Source: Apostichopus japonicus
Taxonomy: Eukaryota > Echinodermata > Holothuroidea > Aspidochirotida > Stichopodidae
DNA length: 64,000 nt
Assembly (NCBI RefSeq): GCF_037975245.1
Contig: NC_092576.1
Span: forward strand, 37,290,611 to 37,354,610
Direction of reading: 5' to 3'
Shown: piece by piece, positions 23,080 to 35,037 of the stretch
Layout: each line of letters opens with the position of its first letter
Position numbering within the stretch: the first letter of the stretch is position 1
The notes under the pieces: model-generated
What the model saw: the letters and a program-made list of their open reading frames with translations, nothing else
What the model was told of the DNA's origin: nothing
The model's database searches: none
Translations under genes and position numbers: made by a program

Positions 23080-23533
23080 TGACAGGATGACGACTAGACA
23101 TCAGGATGAATTATCTGTTGCAGAGCTCTATAAACCAGGCAGCAGGCAGTTGTTAAAACATCCATTGGGTGACCCTCACAGTCTACCAGGCACTGCATCG
23201 CAGAAGCAAAATGAAGTGTGTGTGATGCCTTCATCTTATGAGAGTGGAATGGTATCAGTGTGGCCTCTGTCAATTTGGCTTCAAGTCTTTGTTTTCTTGA
23301 AAGCTGAGAGGATCTTTCAGTGGTTTCACACTGACCTCTGTACTTGACAATTCATGTGTATTTGCCAGCTCAGGAGGAAGCCAGATTTTAATTACATTAA
23401 CCAATGCTGACTTTTTGTTTGGACATGTGGTACATCTGCAAGGAGGTGAAGGGAGCAGTTGGAGTTGCATGGATGTGGAATCTTGTTGATAGTCTGGCAG
23501 TCTTATCCACAAATTATCCCAAAGCTTCTCCAC
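23080..23533 (-). other. Possible decayed coding patch
   Basis: On the - strand two overlapping frames are open. One (23533-23270) starts MEKLWDNLWIRLPDYQQDS. The other continues from about 23348 to a TAG at about 23100 and contains LIPFHSHKMKASHTHFAS and CLVDCEGHPMDVLTTACC. The composition looks protein-like, and a switch from the first frame to the second would need one frameshift or a splice. The + strand is also open over 22955-23347, so at least one of them is a shadow. No domain is recognised. It may be what remains of an element 2 gene. Confidence 0.25.
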
Positions 23534-23800
23534 ATTGCCACATTCAGAACTTATTACATTGATAAACTTGAAAATTGCAGGAATCTAACGAAGCACCCAT
23601 CAAGGGAATTTGTTTGTATAATTATTGAAAGCTGTGACCTTCTGATGTGACAGACTAATGTGAAATAAAGGGCAGTAGATTACCTTGTAAATGAACCTTG
23701 TTATTGTTTGATCGTATCTAATGTTTGCAAAATTTTAAGTTGCATGCTACCAATTGAAACATAATTCTTTCTCTATTAATGGGATATAAATACTTCTCCT

Positions 23801-24162
23801 TAAAGGGTGTGAAGACTCCCGCACAAAGAAACGTCTCATGCCGGTTATCTGACCTAGTTTCGAATGCGGTGTAACAGAAGTGTTAGACACCACCGTTTAT
23901 CCCAGAAAATACACACACAGCTTGCTACCATCTGTAAATAGACTTTATTGTACAGTCAATACAAACATCACGGTCAATACCCACAACACAGTGTACATAG
24001 CAGCGTGGACATCTCAGGTCTAGATAAAAGATAACAAGGTATCAGGTTTCATTACTGTCTGCATTTTGTAGCGACACAAAAAAAAACTTCACTTGCAAGC
24101 AACGGAAAGTAAACTTTTTCAGAGCGCGGCATGCGGTTTAGGGCGAGTCTTCAATACCTTTA
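23801..24162. mobile_element. MITE of about 360 bp with terminal inverted repeats
   Basis: The left end TAAAGGGTGTGAAGACTC (23801-23818) matches the reverse complement of the right end (24145-24162, TAAAGGTATTGAAGACTC) with few mismatches. Both ends begin with TA, which could be the target duplication. There is no coding sequence. It lies inside element 2. Confidence 0.6.
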
Positions 24163-24880
24163 GATATACTGCATCGGTTGTTGTCACTTGATCATTTGCT
24201 TGTGTGTGAGCTAAACAGCTTAAATAATATGTAAAAAAATAATACAAACTTTCAAATTGCCAGATATTTACTTGCTCAAAATCATTATCCAATCATGATT
24301 TGTTGCTATCCTTGAGTCCATTATTCAGATGATGAGGCAGATTCCCTTCAACTCTCCATGATGAAGGTAAAACCTTATATCTGAACCAACTGCCATTGAG
24401 TGTCCATTTGAAAGTTTCAAACACACAAGTGCATTGATTAAAACAAAGACTTTATTGCTGTGGTTGCAGGAACTGGATTTCAGTCTAGTAGTCACTCACC
24501 AGGTTCGTCTTTATCACAGTCTGCTAACTGTGGCTTTTTATGTTAGGAGTTTTTCTTCAGAGCACATGTTACCTTTGATTTGTAAAAAAAAGTCCTGAAA
24601 TTCAGGGAGTTAAAATTTACTGTCTAAAGATAATTTAAAAAGATTTGTTTAACTTCAATCGTCAATGTGGGTGTCAATTAAGGGAATAAGGAATTACTGA
24701 TGCAATGACTTTCTGGCATAAGTGCATTTATAATGTGTTAAAACTTGAAAGGTGTATCATACTGCACCCCCCCCCCCTCTTAATTTGCATTCCGTTGGAA
24801 TGCACAAACAGTTTTGCTTATTAATGAAATACCAGTTAACACTAAATTTTCAAGTCTTCCTTTAAAACAGTCAAACGAAA
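24163..24880. other. Non-coding, nothing recognised
   Basis: No exon or repeat is recognised; a C run of 11 lies at about 24767-24777. Confidence 0.3.
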
Positions 24881-24889
24881 CCGTGCATT

Positions 24890-25800
24890 GTCTAAGCTAG
24901 GCCTACGCAATAGTTCGAACATTTCTTTATCAACATGTGGTGACAGGGCTCTTAAGATAATTCAGTGACCAAGACAAGAGTGTAGGGTAGTCTTTGCAAT
25001 AAGCATGACTAAGGCTATGCTACCAGTACCATAATTAGCCTTGGCCTAGTGGTCTTTGAAATGTAGCCTAGGACCCTGCTACTTTGATAAATGATAGTTG
25101 ACTGCATCCAAATTAAACCAAGGCCTAGGCTATACTTTTGAAGAAGAAAAAATTAGGCTGAATTCATGTTAGCCTAAAAAGGCTAGGCCAATGCTGACAA
25201 TTAACACAAACCAAGATCATTTAACCATTTGGGCACTTGTTTATGGCATACTAAAAGGGTCTATATAATTAAGCCTGTATGTGTACACAACCCACAAGTT
25301 GCCAATGAGTATAGACCTAGCCTAACTAGTTTAGGCCTAGGCTACTTTGTTTTCCTTAGGCCTAGTTTAATTGGGCCTTATACTGTGCCATATTATGTAA
25401 TGTGCTATAAAAATTGTAGTAATAGCAAGAATGGTTCAGGTCTAACTAAGCCCAGGCTTAACTTATGCTTCGGGCTTAACTAAGGATTAGGGCTTTACGT
25501 GATGCCCAGAAGCTAGCCCACCCTTTTACATTAAACTAAAAGTGATACATTTTTAGGCTAGGCATAGCCTAGGCATGCAATAACTAGGAATTAGGATAAC
25601 TATATGTGCGACTGAAACTGCCATGCCTATTATTAGGAGAGCTGGCATAATGAAATCGAATTTGTGGATCGTAAAACGAGAGAGAATAGCCATGTATGTA
25701 ATTACAGAAACCAGTCTGAACGTAAAATTCTCGCATTGCTTGTACATTACTCGTATTATACTAGGGCCTATGGCTAGTATGGGCCTAGGCTACACAGACT
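24890..25800. repeat. Cluster of GGCCTA palindromic motifs
   Basis: Words such as TAGGCCTAGGC, GCCTAGGC and AGGCCTAG recur many times over about 0.9 kb (for example near 24898, 25045, 25122, 25318, 25334, 25355, 25566 and 25780). The same words occur more sparsely near 11820, 15530-15660, 21880-21965 and 35910. They are short and irregularly spaced, so this is not a tandem array. Confidence 0.5.
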
Positions 25801-25830
25801 TTTTTTCATTAGATCTCCATCTTGTTCTTT

Positions 25831-25925
25831 CTACTTCCAAAAAATTCCTCTTCTTTTATGGTCAGTTGGATAACCAAACAACAATATCCATGTTCTGACC
25901 GATTGCATCATCCCCAGCACCATTT
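25831..25925 (-). pseudogene. Broken THAP-like N-terminal half, element 2
   Basis: On the - strand, one frame reads KWCWG, a stop (TGA), then CNRSEHG; after a one-base shift the next frame reads FGYPTDHKRRGIFWK and a stop. Together this resembles the first half of a THAP domain: the C-x2-4-C pair followed by NRS, the F-x-x-P box and a Trp. The disabled frame, short length and lack of the C-terminal AVPxxF half keep confidence low. Its position mirrors the THAP exon of element 1. Confidence 0.4.
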
Positions 25926-26135
25926 CTTTCATAATTTCGTACTTTTTTTCGTGTACACAAACGATAGTCTATACACTGTGAGTATGCGTGTCGCCTGCTA
26001 TAAAGTTTTCAAGTGGACCTATTTTACCACCCTGTGTGGGCGTTTTCCCTCTCGACCAATCTAAATCGGTTACATGCTTGGCCAAACTCTCTCTATATAC
26101 GGCTCTGAAACTTATGAAATTGGCCCGCCCTCTAT

Positions 26136-26160
26136 CAATTTCCTAGCTGAGAGTATGCCT
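26136..26160 (-). repeat. Right terminal inverted repeat, element 2
   Basis: Reverse complement starts AGGCATACTCTCAGCTAGG, with TTAA outside at 26161-26164. It pairs with 16460-16484. Confidence 0.65.
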
Positions 26161-26227
26161 TTAACATTTGGCAAGCATTTCAAGTTTGGGGGAAGACTGC
26201 ACCACGACCTGCCTCCAGATAATTTAA

Positions 26228-29110
26228 AGGACCTTTAACCATTCCCAGATCTAATAGGAGCAAGTGAAACATTATTAGAGCAGCTGTATCTAGTTCTGTA
26301 CGAATGGCCATCTCTCAGTAAAATAGTATTTTCAGTAAGGTAATTTGGAGCCAGGCCGTGGACAAATCTATACATTAGAATATTCCTGAAATGTAATGCA
26401 CGTTGACGGACATTTAGCCAACTCAATTCAGCTAAAATATATGTAACATGCAAATGCTGAAGCCCACATCCCAGGACTAATCTAGCTGCACAATTTTGAA
26501 ATCTTTTAACCCGGTCAACCAATTTGTTCGTCACAGTAGTCCAAACGGCAGAACAATTATCGATATGGGATACAATTAGAGCGTTTTAAAGAGCATTGCG
26601 TGTATGCTGGTCAACACACGAATTAGGGTTTTTAGAATGCCCAGTTTCTGTGATAGTTTTGGAGTAATTTTGTCAATATTTTTTTCCTATTTGAGAAACG
26701 GGTCGAACCACTTCCAAGGTATTTGAATACATACTGTTACGTTGGAATGCGAGAGGTCTCGATAATTAATTTTAACGAGACACAAGCCTGGGTTCGTTTC
26801 CGTAAGGAACACAGACAAATTGACGAGTCTAGAGATTTTAAATGAAACGTAAACTATATTGAACAATGGATTTCGAACCAACAACAACAAGTGGTAATTA
26901 CAAATATATAGAAAATTACTCATAAACTTAACAAGATAGGATACACTTTAAAACACGCTGGTCTCTTCCAACGGCGATATCCCTCAGCGGCCACGACCTT
27001 GATGACGACGATTCTCGGTCCGTTGTACCGCGAAATTCACTGGTCCTCGACGAAGTTTCTCGCGATCCCAGAAACAGCACTCACCTTCTTTCCGGCGATG
27101 CTCCAAAATAGAAGACGGCCTTCCAGCCACAATCGAGTGAAGCACAAGTCGAACTTCTCGCCGACTAAATATTACCAGAGTCAGTCCAAAATCAGCTTTA
27201 TAGCCACCAACTCCTGGCGTAACGAACTTCCTCAACGGAGACAGAAATTCTTCACCTTCTCCGAAATAAAGACTGGCACACTGTACTTTCACAGCAAAGT
27301 CCTCTTCAAACTTCTGAATGGAAGTGTAGAATCAATCTTGTTATCGATATCTCAATCCCTCAGAAACTACTGGTAGTTAAGCACTGACGATATATAATGG
27401 AATGGTATAATATGTGTCGTCGCTTGTATTCGTTCAGAAACTGAGAAACTCTCCGATCTGGGCGGGTTTATATACGATTCGCCAGGTCAAGAATCCTCCA
27501 GATCTTTCTCGATACACCTGAGTAACAACGCGACCCGGTTTCTACGTTTCGCGGAAGTCCTTTGCACATCTCGCGAACATTCCAGAGAATCCACGAAGAT
27601 GTGCACAGCTTACACGCGATCTCACGTAAACCGATGTTCACCCGAGACCAGCGCGTCATCATAAGGAATATACCAGAACAATCGTGTATTATAACATTCT
27701 GACGCGGTCACCCGATCTAATTTCTCAAATAATGATTGTCACGTAGGCCATTTCAAAGACTTCCTATATAATAACATTAGGTTCCTCACTAGCAGTAACT
27801 AGCGTTAGGCTACAATGGGCCCTCGTAACAATACAGAGCTTCAAGAATATCATTATCAAGCTTTACATTGAGGGGATTAACATTTTTTTTATAAGTTGAG
27901 AAGAGCCACATGTAATACCCTTGGTTTTAGAAGCATTAAGTGTCAGCTTATTAGTGTTCATCCAATCAGAAACAGCCTCCAGGTCGAAATGTATGACCGG
28001 TAAAATATCTATCATCGTCATAAAGAAAAACCTTACAATTCGAAACTACAGTAGGAAGGTTATTAATAAAATGATAAATACGAGTTTACCTAGTCCCTGG
28101 GGTACACCAATTGTAACAGGTCCTGCATCATATTTAACCCCACCAATAATAGTATTTTTTTTTCTCTATTTGACAAATAATTAGAGAACCAGGCCAGCTC
28201 ATTATCCCGTATCCCATAACAAGATAATTTATGCAGAAGCATCTCATGGTTGACTGCAGAAAGGCCTTTCTTAGGTCCAAAAACACAGCACCAGTGATCT
28301 GACCCTTGTCCATAATATCAAGAATGTAGTCAGTAACGCCAATGATAGCAGCAAGCGTAGACTGTTGTTGTCTGAATCCAGATTGTGCCGAACTTAGAAG
28401 CCCATTGTTTTAAAGATGACCATAAACTTGGGCATGAATAGCTTTCACAAGGTTTTTAGTAATAACAGGTAAAACTGAGATGGGCCTATAGTTACCACAA
28501 TCTGTTCTCAGCCCATCTTTAAAAATAGGGGAAACAGCTCTCTGTTTCCACTCAGCAGGAATGGATGCTCTACAAATAGTAAGATTAAGAATAAAGGTAA
28601 ATCGTTTGGAAATTTGATAGCTTCCTGTTATCAAAAGTGTAGCACTTATGCAATGAATACCAGTAGATTTACCAATTTGAAGATTTGCAAGTTGTTTCTT
28701 TGACAAAATCCTCACTAATTTCAATAAATTTTAAAAACTCGTCAACATACTTTAACTTCCCAAATAACCGGGCAAATTCATTACCAATGTCTGTAAAAAA
28801 AACAATGAAAACATTAGCCATCCCACTAAGAGTCTCAACTTCTTTGTCATTGAGTAAAATCTTGTTAACAGTAGCTTTATCTTTTGTTGGAAGAATATAT
28901 TTAAATGATCTTCCACATCTGCTTGCTATTACCCTTGTTTTGTTCAAAATTACCAGTATAGTATGACTTTTTGGCTTGTTTAATAAGATTATTAGTTTAA
29001 TTTTTGAGATGATGAAAAAAAGTCTCAGTCACTAGACGTTCCATATTTTTGAACAACACGTTTATATTGGTCATGATCCCTAATTATAGATATGATTTTA
29101 TCATTGTGAG
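26228..29110 (-). mobile_element. Decayed LINE, - strand, split by a solo LTR
   Basis: Read on the - strand, reverse transcriptase motifs appear in order. Around 28.6-28.4 kb: WKQRAVSPIFKDG and NYRPISVLPV. Around 28.3-28.15 kb: a piece with FSAVNHEMLLHKL. About 27.95-27.86 kb: the NKLTLNASKTKG box. Then, after the LTR insertion, the FKYLG box near 26720. Finally RFQNCAARLVLGCG, the LSWLNVRQRALHF block and a C-terminal stop at 26235. These are the RT and C-terminal parts of a CR1/Jockey-type LINE; no endonuclease is seen, so it is 5'-truncated or too decayed. Stops and frameshifts are numerous. Removing 26735-27830 makes the two halves collinear. Confidence 0.75.
26735..27830. mobile_element. 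Solo LTR, 1096 bp, with 4-bp target duplication
   Basis: The segment starts TGTTACG and ends CGTAACA, the standard TG...CA LTR ends, and is flanked by ATAC on both sides (26731-26734 and 27831-27834). It interrupts a LINE reverse transcriptase at the FKYLG box. No gag or pol is inside, and no second LTR was seen, so it is a solo LTR left by recombination. TGTTACG ends are common in Gypsy elements, so that class is likely. A TATATAA motif lies near 27390 and AATAAA near 27264. The short open frames in it (26984-27376) are not genes. Confidence 0.8.
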
Positions 29111-30933
29111 GTCCAGTGTTTGATTCCCACCTTCTTTTAATCAGTCACAAATGGAAGAAACCGTTGGTGAAGTCATGATTGTTCTGGTGTGTTATTCTTT
29201 ATTCAGTAATATTAGAAAACGTTTTGTAAATGACTTTCAGAATCCGGGAACTCAGTTACACTCAGTTACTATGCCATTTTATATTGAGCCTTGTTATATG
29301 ATTGATCTTTAACACATTACCAGGCTATCAAGATAGCGTACAATACGTTATTCTTTACTAATCGAATTTCAAAGCATATTGTATGGCAACAAGTTGCTTA
29401 TTAACAAAGTCACCGCAAGAAGATACTTTAAAATAATTGGACATTGCGCCAGAATCTCCATCAACTATCGCAAAGAGATTAAATAAAATAAATATAAATA
29501 GATTACAATTATAAACACTAGATTAGCTATCTTTATTGCACCAGCCAGTGCCAATCAGTAGTTGCAGATTATTCGACTTAAGCGATTAGATGCAGCTATA
29601 TAGTGAAGTCTTATTTTTTTAAGGAACGCTATTTTATCTTGCTCCTCTGGGACGTAATTAACATCATTTACAGACGAATTAATTCCACGCTATCGGTAAG
29701 TTTCTTGATATCAGACTCATATGAAAACATAAAAGCTACTACTACGTGTAAGCTTATACATTGTGTAATTTCTTATACTAACAGTGTCAATAGCAATTTC
29801 TATTCATGTCTCTTGGGCAGTGTCCTTATTCATCATTCATGAGAGTTCGTAAGTCTATCGTGTTCATAGTATCGTTCCTAACTTTATAGGGACTTAAGTG
29901 TGCTTAACTATGTTCCTTTTCAGTGGTCTTACGCACTGAGAAAGATTCATTTACAGTCTTTAAATAACAATTCCTCTTGTTCATGTATTCTTCGTTCTGC
30001 GGTTGTGCTAATTTCGTTTGAAATATTTTCAATTATGCATGAAACTTTGTATACACATAGACAATTATGTTGCTGTGTGTAATTGACTGACAAAATCAGA
30101 AAGTCTCCGTAAGATAACAACATGTAACATATGAACGAACATAATATGGTAATTAAAAGTGCGTGCATGCGCGATGCAATACAAAATGAACGTAAAAACT
30201 GTCACAATAAACCTGCTCTGAGTTTTCACGACAGCCTATTGTGAAATACAGGTCAAAAGTTAAAGGGCGTGAGTTGCTTAGCGTCTTAGTTGTATAACAT
30301 GGTCTTGGTTGTACCCACATTTGTAAACATTCAAATTCGTCCTTATGTCCAATTCTTTTCAGTTTTTGTTCCTTACAACGACTTAAGTACATCATATTAC
30401 CACATTTAATGTTCGTCGTTATTTGTTGGCGTTTCCCTTCAACTGTTTACTAAAACTTGGTGACACTGTTTGAGTATTGTCTAGTCCACTGTCCATATTA
30501 ACATTTCAACTATAGTAAATACTAATAGAAATTACGACAATTTATCTTGTAATGTTCTAAATAGATTTTAAATATTTTTCTGACATATTGATGGAATTTG
30601 CAAGGGGGTTGGAAAGTTAAATGTTTACTAAATATCCACGCTGCATATCTCACAAATACAGGTAGCCTAATGTCGACCTTGACAACATCTATTTTGTGAG
30701 TACACCAGTAATGACAAAGCAGAAAGCTGTGATGATATAAGGGGATTGAAATGATCAATGTTTAACACAAATAAAAAAAAAATGAATTATTAGGGATTTT
30801 ACTGATAAGTTTTATCACAGAATATCACACACATTAAATTACCGCTGGTTACAGAATACAATGTGCCTGATAAATAATGACCTTTCATTTGACTAACGGT
30901 CAGGATTGCATGTATAAAACAGCAAATTGTCAA
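29111..30933. other. Non-coding, no gene seen
   Basis: Short frames only, none with splice sites plus a domain. No repeat recognised. Confidence 0.35.
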
Positions 30934-31012
30934 GCCTCGACCGGGATTCGAACCTGGACCTCCCGCTTTATATGCGGACACCATTAAAAAAGGTCGTAAT
31001 ACCACCATAGGC
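30934..31012 (-). repeat. tRNA-derived relic (tRNA pseudogene or SINE head)
   Basis: On the - strand the sequence contains a good B box (GGTTCGAATCCC), an anticodon-like hairpin TCCGC-ATATAAA-GCGGGA, whose loop would read ATA, and ends GTCGAGGC, which pairs with GCCT at the start at four positions. The D arm and much of the acceptor stem do not pair, so a functional tRNA is unlikely. The whole looks like a tRNA-derived SINE or pseudogene. Confidence 0.5.
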
Positions 31013-33514
31013 ATTTGTCACCTGTTTGTAACAATGCTAGCTGTGTTGGTGACATGTCTTGCTTTACTCTAGAGATCAAACAATATGCTAACCAAGTACA
31101 ACATTGCAAGCTCGGTCGTTTTTGGCTAAGATCTATTTCATTTGAGAGGGACTGGTGATACAAATTGTACATACAATCCTCATGACCACACGGTTCCAAT
31201 ATGGATGTGATTGGACTGAATGTTGATTATTAAGATCGTTTTATATTCGTGCACAGGCGTAATCTTTTATACCAGAAACGTTTTTTCAAAGCGAATCAGC
31301 TAAGACAACAAACACTTAATTTACACGAATAAAATTGAGCAACAAATAGTCTGTCTAATCTATTGCCTTTCCAAGGGACTTACGATACACCTTTGACGTA
31401 ACAAGTCGTTTGGTTTTCGTTCCTATAGGCTCTTGAGTCAGTTTTTATATGAAGCACATGATTATAATAACCTGTTTGATACCAAGTTTAAAATGTTTTT
31501 TTTTATTTTTTTTTTTACAAGAGAATCAGGGAACAAATTCCTACTTGGGATTAACTCAGCAGCATCTGTCTATAGCATGTATATGACATGATTAATTCAA
31601 ATCTTATACACCCATCAAAGGATATGACCAACCAGAGGGCATCGACGTTTGTATTCTTACTGTGCATTCGGGAGGTGGACAGGGAGATTTAGAGATTGTC
31701 CTATTGGATTTAAATCATTTTACAAACTATACTATATATGCATAACAATTTCTCAGAAGATAATCACATATTAAACTCAAGATAGTCCTTAACTTTCGAC
31801 GTAACATAACCATGAATATGAACAATAAAGCAACGAGAATGTTGGCAGAATATTCCAGCAAGAAAGATCACGAGGTATTAGTAGGAGACATGCGCACTTG
31901 CCACATCATTACATCAGCAGATCTGTTACCATATTACGGTGATGACATCACTTGGTAGTTTCGCTTCTGTTGAACCTTGTGATGTTTAATATATTCTACT
32001 GATCTAATAAAATGAGTGTTTGTTTTACCATCTTGAGTAATATGTTTTATTTAAATCAATGGCTATTTTCCTTTTTTGTTGGACTTTGTTGTTTATTTTA
32101 CTGATAAAGCACCTGTCTGTGCTTTACATTGGTGTTAATGTCATACACCAAATATAACCATTTACTCTGAGATGGTATAAAGCGTGTACTTATTCATATC
32201 AACGAGCCGCGCTTGTGTTGCAGCAATCCATGTATATATGCCTGCAGTTAAATTGCGTGTATATCAAGCCAGTCGTATGCAAGGATTTATTTCTTTCATT
32301 GAATATTTCGATCTCACCCTGATTAAGTTGAATATCACAGTACCATAAAAAACGATTAGGTATGTGGGAAGACATAAAGAGGCAGCAGATTGCTCATTGA
32401 TATACTTCGTATTATGTCAGCACTGAAACGTTATATACTACACGATTCAAACATATTGCAATCTCATCGCAAACACACTTCACGAATAATTGATAGTTGT
32501 AATATAAGAGGGCAACGTTTGTATATGCAACAACTCTGGTCTGGTTTACAAACGTGTTTTTGCTTGTTGACCTCATTTTCTTCTTCGTTAATTGGCGACA
32601 GTGATGGATGCTGTGGCCATGGGAACGGGTGTATGGCAGGAACAAACTTTACATAGTGGTGAAAGAAATTGATGTTCCTAATATTTCCACTGCTTCCAAA
32701 TTTGCTTGCGACCTTCTCTCATGTTTCAGTGACTCTACAAAAGGTGGCGACCCCTCTTCGATGCATATGCAATGCATATATCGGTTGGTTGATGTATAAG
32801 GTACTTTATATCTGTACAAGGAGTAGACCCTATTCTAGGTTTCAGGATTTAGTTAAAGTGTACTTGCTTCCCTTCTAATATGATTGTCATACATATTTGT
32901 CATCGTTAACAGGCAGTTCACATTGCACAAGGTGTGCGAAGGCTATGGGGCGTGTTAACGCCGCTGTTATATGTAGATGCTAACAAGCACATCGTGCGAG
33001 CGAGAATCTTTTAATAACTCCGAGGTGACTAGAAAAACGGAAATATGGATCGGATCAGACGACTGGCAAGAAATATTTCCCGTCAGCCTACCAGATCGAA
33101 CCAGTCCACTTCTGTAAGAGCTGAGCCATCCACCCAACAAACACTGACTTTGGAAGGTCCGTATAATCTCGCTCTGATGCAATCATACTATCAAAGACAA
33201 ATTAAAAACGAATGACGTTACTGATATGTAATCGTATTCTAAATCAATAGCATAAACTTGTATGCAACAGTGGTCTTAATTCCTTAATATTTTATTGAAG
33301 TCTTTCAAGTGTTGCAAATTCCCTAATTTCCGTAAGAAATGTATATATTCTTTAATAATTACATACGTGGCAAAGAGGGTGGGGGCGGTTTTTAATGGTC
33401 TTTCAACTGAAAAGCATATCCCACTTTAATATGAAGTATTGTTGCATTGATCGAAGTTAATACCGTACGTCACTATTGATTTCATTGTTTACTTTTCAAT
33501 TTCATTTTATTCAG
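31013..33514. other. Upstream of the NACHT exon; no exon recognised
   Basis: The NACHT exon begins at a splice acceptor with two bases of a split codon, so at least one upstream exon must exist, but none was identified with confidence. NLRs usually carry an adaptor domain (death-fold or Ig) N-terminal to NACHT; a short exon could be hidden here or lie beyond the window. Confidence 0.35.
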
Positions 33515-35037
33515 AAAAAAAAGAAATCTTTCTCACAGAGCTAAAGTCTACGTACAAGGAACGATTTGACGCAGTTCAACCGATCCCTTATATCAAAGAT
33601 AGACTCTACTGTGTAGATAAAGTATTTGTTGAGGGCAGCATTGAGGGTTTCATCGAGAAGCGAACCCCCTTCTCGCCCGAAGGATCATGGAAACGTTTGG
33701 CGTCATATAATCATATTTTCACTGATCCGCGTATTAAATCAGTACGTCGAATTATAGTGGGTGAACCAGGGTACGGTAAATCAACCCTTACCCTTCAGTT
33801 AGCCTATGACTGGTGTAACGGTGTTAAGGAATCCCCTTTCTCTGATGCAGATGTGTTAATTCTACTACGACTGAGACAGCTGGGTAATGTGAAGTCCATT
33901 TACAGGGCGATCAAACTGTTTCTACTTCCTAACGAGCCCCGTGTGAAACAATCTGACATTAGAGCTATTCTGGAAGGCTGCCATAGAGTTAAAGTTCTCC
34001 TGGATGGCTATGACGAGTATCCTGAAAGAGATCAAACCACAGGAAGTGACGTAGATCAGATCGTCAGATTAGAGAAGTTTCGAAAATTTGAAGTTACCTT
34101 GACGACCAGGTCTCTACCAAAACACTTTGACAAGTCAGAAACCAAACTAGTCAAGTTAAAAGGTTTTGATGAAACTGCGCGTGATCAGTACATTCGCAAA
34201 GCCATCGCTGGAGACAAAAATGAAAAGTCTATTGATAAAATTAAACAAGGTTTGAAAGGAAATCCAATTCTTGACGATCTCTGCCAAGTTCCTCTATTCT
34301 TCGTTACGTTCGCTCACATGACTGATGAAAGAAGAGACTTTCAGAAATTTAAGTCTGTTACGGAGTTTTTCATCTACATGATGAAATGTTTCCACAGTCA
34401 CACCAGAAACAAGGCAGCGGAACGTAACGTTATGACCTATGAAGTAGAGTTCGAGTCTAAACATGGTGAACTTGATAAAATAGCATTTGAAGGTCTCAAT
34501 AGTGAGTATCAACAGATTGTGTGGGGAAAAGATGCGTTCTGTAAACGAGTTGGTCTAGCGTTTTATGATCACTATATCCGTGTTGGTATTTTAGTAGAGG
34601 AAAAGGTCGTTGATATTCCCGATGGAGAAACTCGTGGTGATAGCATTAATACCAAGATTGAAGTAAGCTTCTACCATAAACTATTCTGTGAGTGGTTTGC
34701 ATCATTTAGGGTCGCGGATATCGCTGCTAATGTGAAGCGTTCAGCCGAATTAGAAAAAACTCTGGGTAAGATGGATCCATTTGACCTCCAGTATGTCTTT
34801 CGATTCGCATGTGGACTAAGCCGCACAGCTGCTCGTAACATTATAGAATATTTGAAGAAGAGAAAAGATTGTGATAAGTTTGCAATCCTCTGCATCTTGG
34901 AACAAAATGGAGACATTGAGGAGATCCGGAAGACTATTACAGAGCTCTGTGCTGACGATGTTGCTATCAGTTACGATGACAACAACTTACTACAAAGGTC
35001 TACCGTACAGCTGTTACAGATAGCATCAAGTCATGAC
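33515..35037 (+). CDS. NLR-type receptor, NACHT exon
   Basis: One uninterrupted 1.5 kb exon (acceptor TTTATTCAG, donor GAC|GTACGT, phase 2 in, phase 0 out), about 507 codons. In order: an N-terminal lead with PYIKDRLYCVDKVFVEG, Walker A GEPGYGKSTL (about residues 83-92), sensor-like FILLRL-type segment (LILLRLRQLG), Walker B/Mg site VLLDGYDEYPE, the TTRS sensor 1 box, GNPILDDLCQVPLFF (winged-helix region), then helical NACHT-associated sequence ending LLQIASSHD. NACHT NTPases drive oligomerisation of cytosolic immune receptors. Similar exons are expanded in sea cucumbers and other echinoderms (from memory). The frame continues 19 more codons past the donor; I prefer the donor because the matching exon at 46935-47093 ends at the same point with GTAAGT. 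No stops; probably functional. Confidence 0.85.

Larger units (their letters stand above)
16456..26164. mobile_element. Second TTAA/THAP-type element, heavily decayed
   Basis: TTAA at 16456-16459 and 26161-26164 is followed inward by a 25-bp inverted repeat (starting AGGCAYACTCTCAGCTAGG) with a single mismatch: 16460-16484 against 26136-26160. The body is 9701 bp, nearly the size of element 1, and both repeats start with AGG after TTAA. A broken THAP-like start lies on the - strand about 235 bp from the right end, the same position and direction as in element 1. Beyond the 25 bp the two ends do not match. An alternative is two unrelated MITE ends that happen to face each other. No P2X7-like gene was found in it. 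It includes a LINE fragment (21998-22310) and a MITE (23801-24162). Confidence 0.55.

Noticed and set aside
22955-23347. 130-codon + strand frame
   Set aside because: No domain or splice context; the opposite strand is equally open and reads more like protein.
26984-27376. Overlapping frames of 102 and 125 codons
   Set aside because: They lie inside a solo LTR and have no gag or pol motifs.
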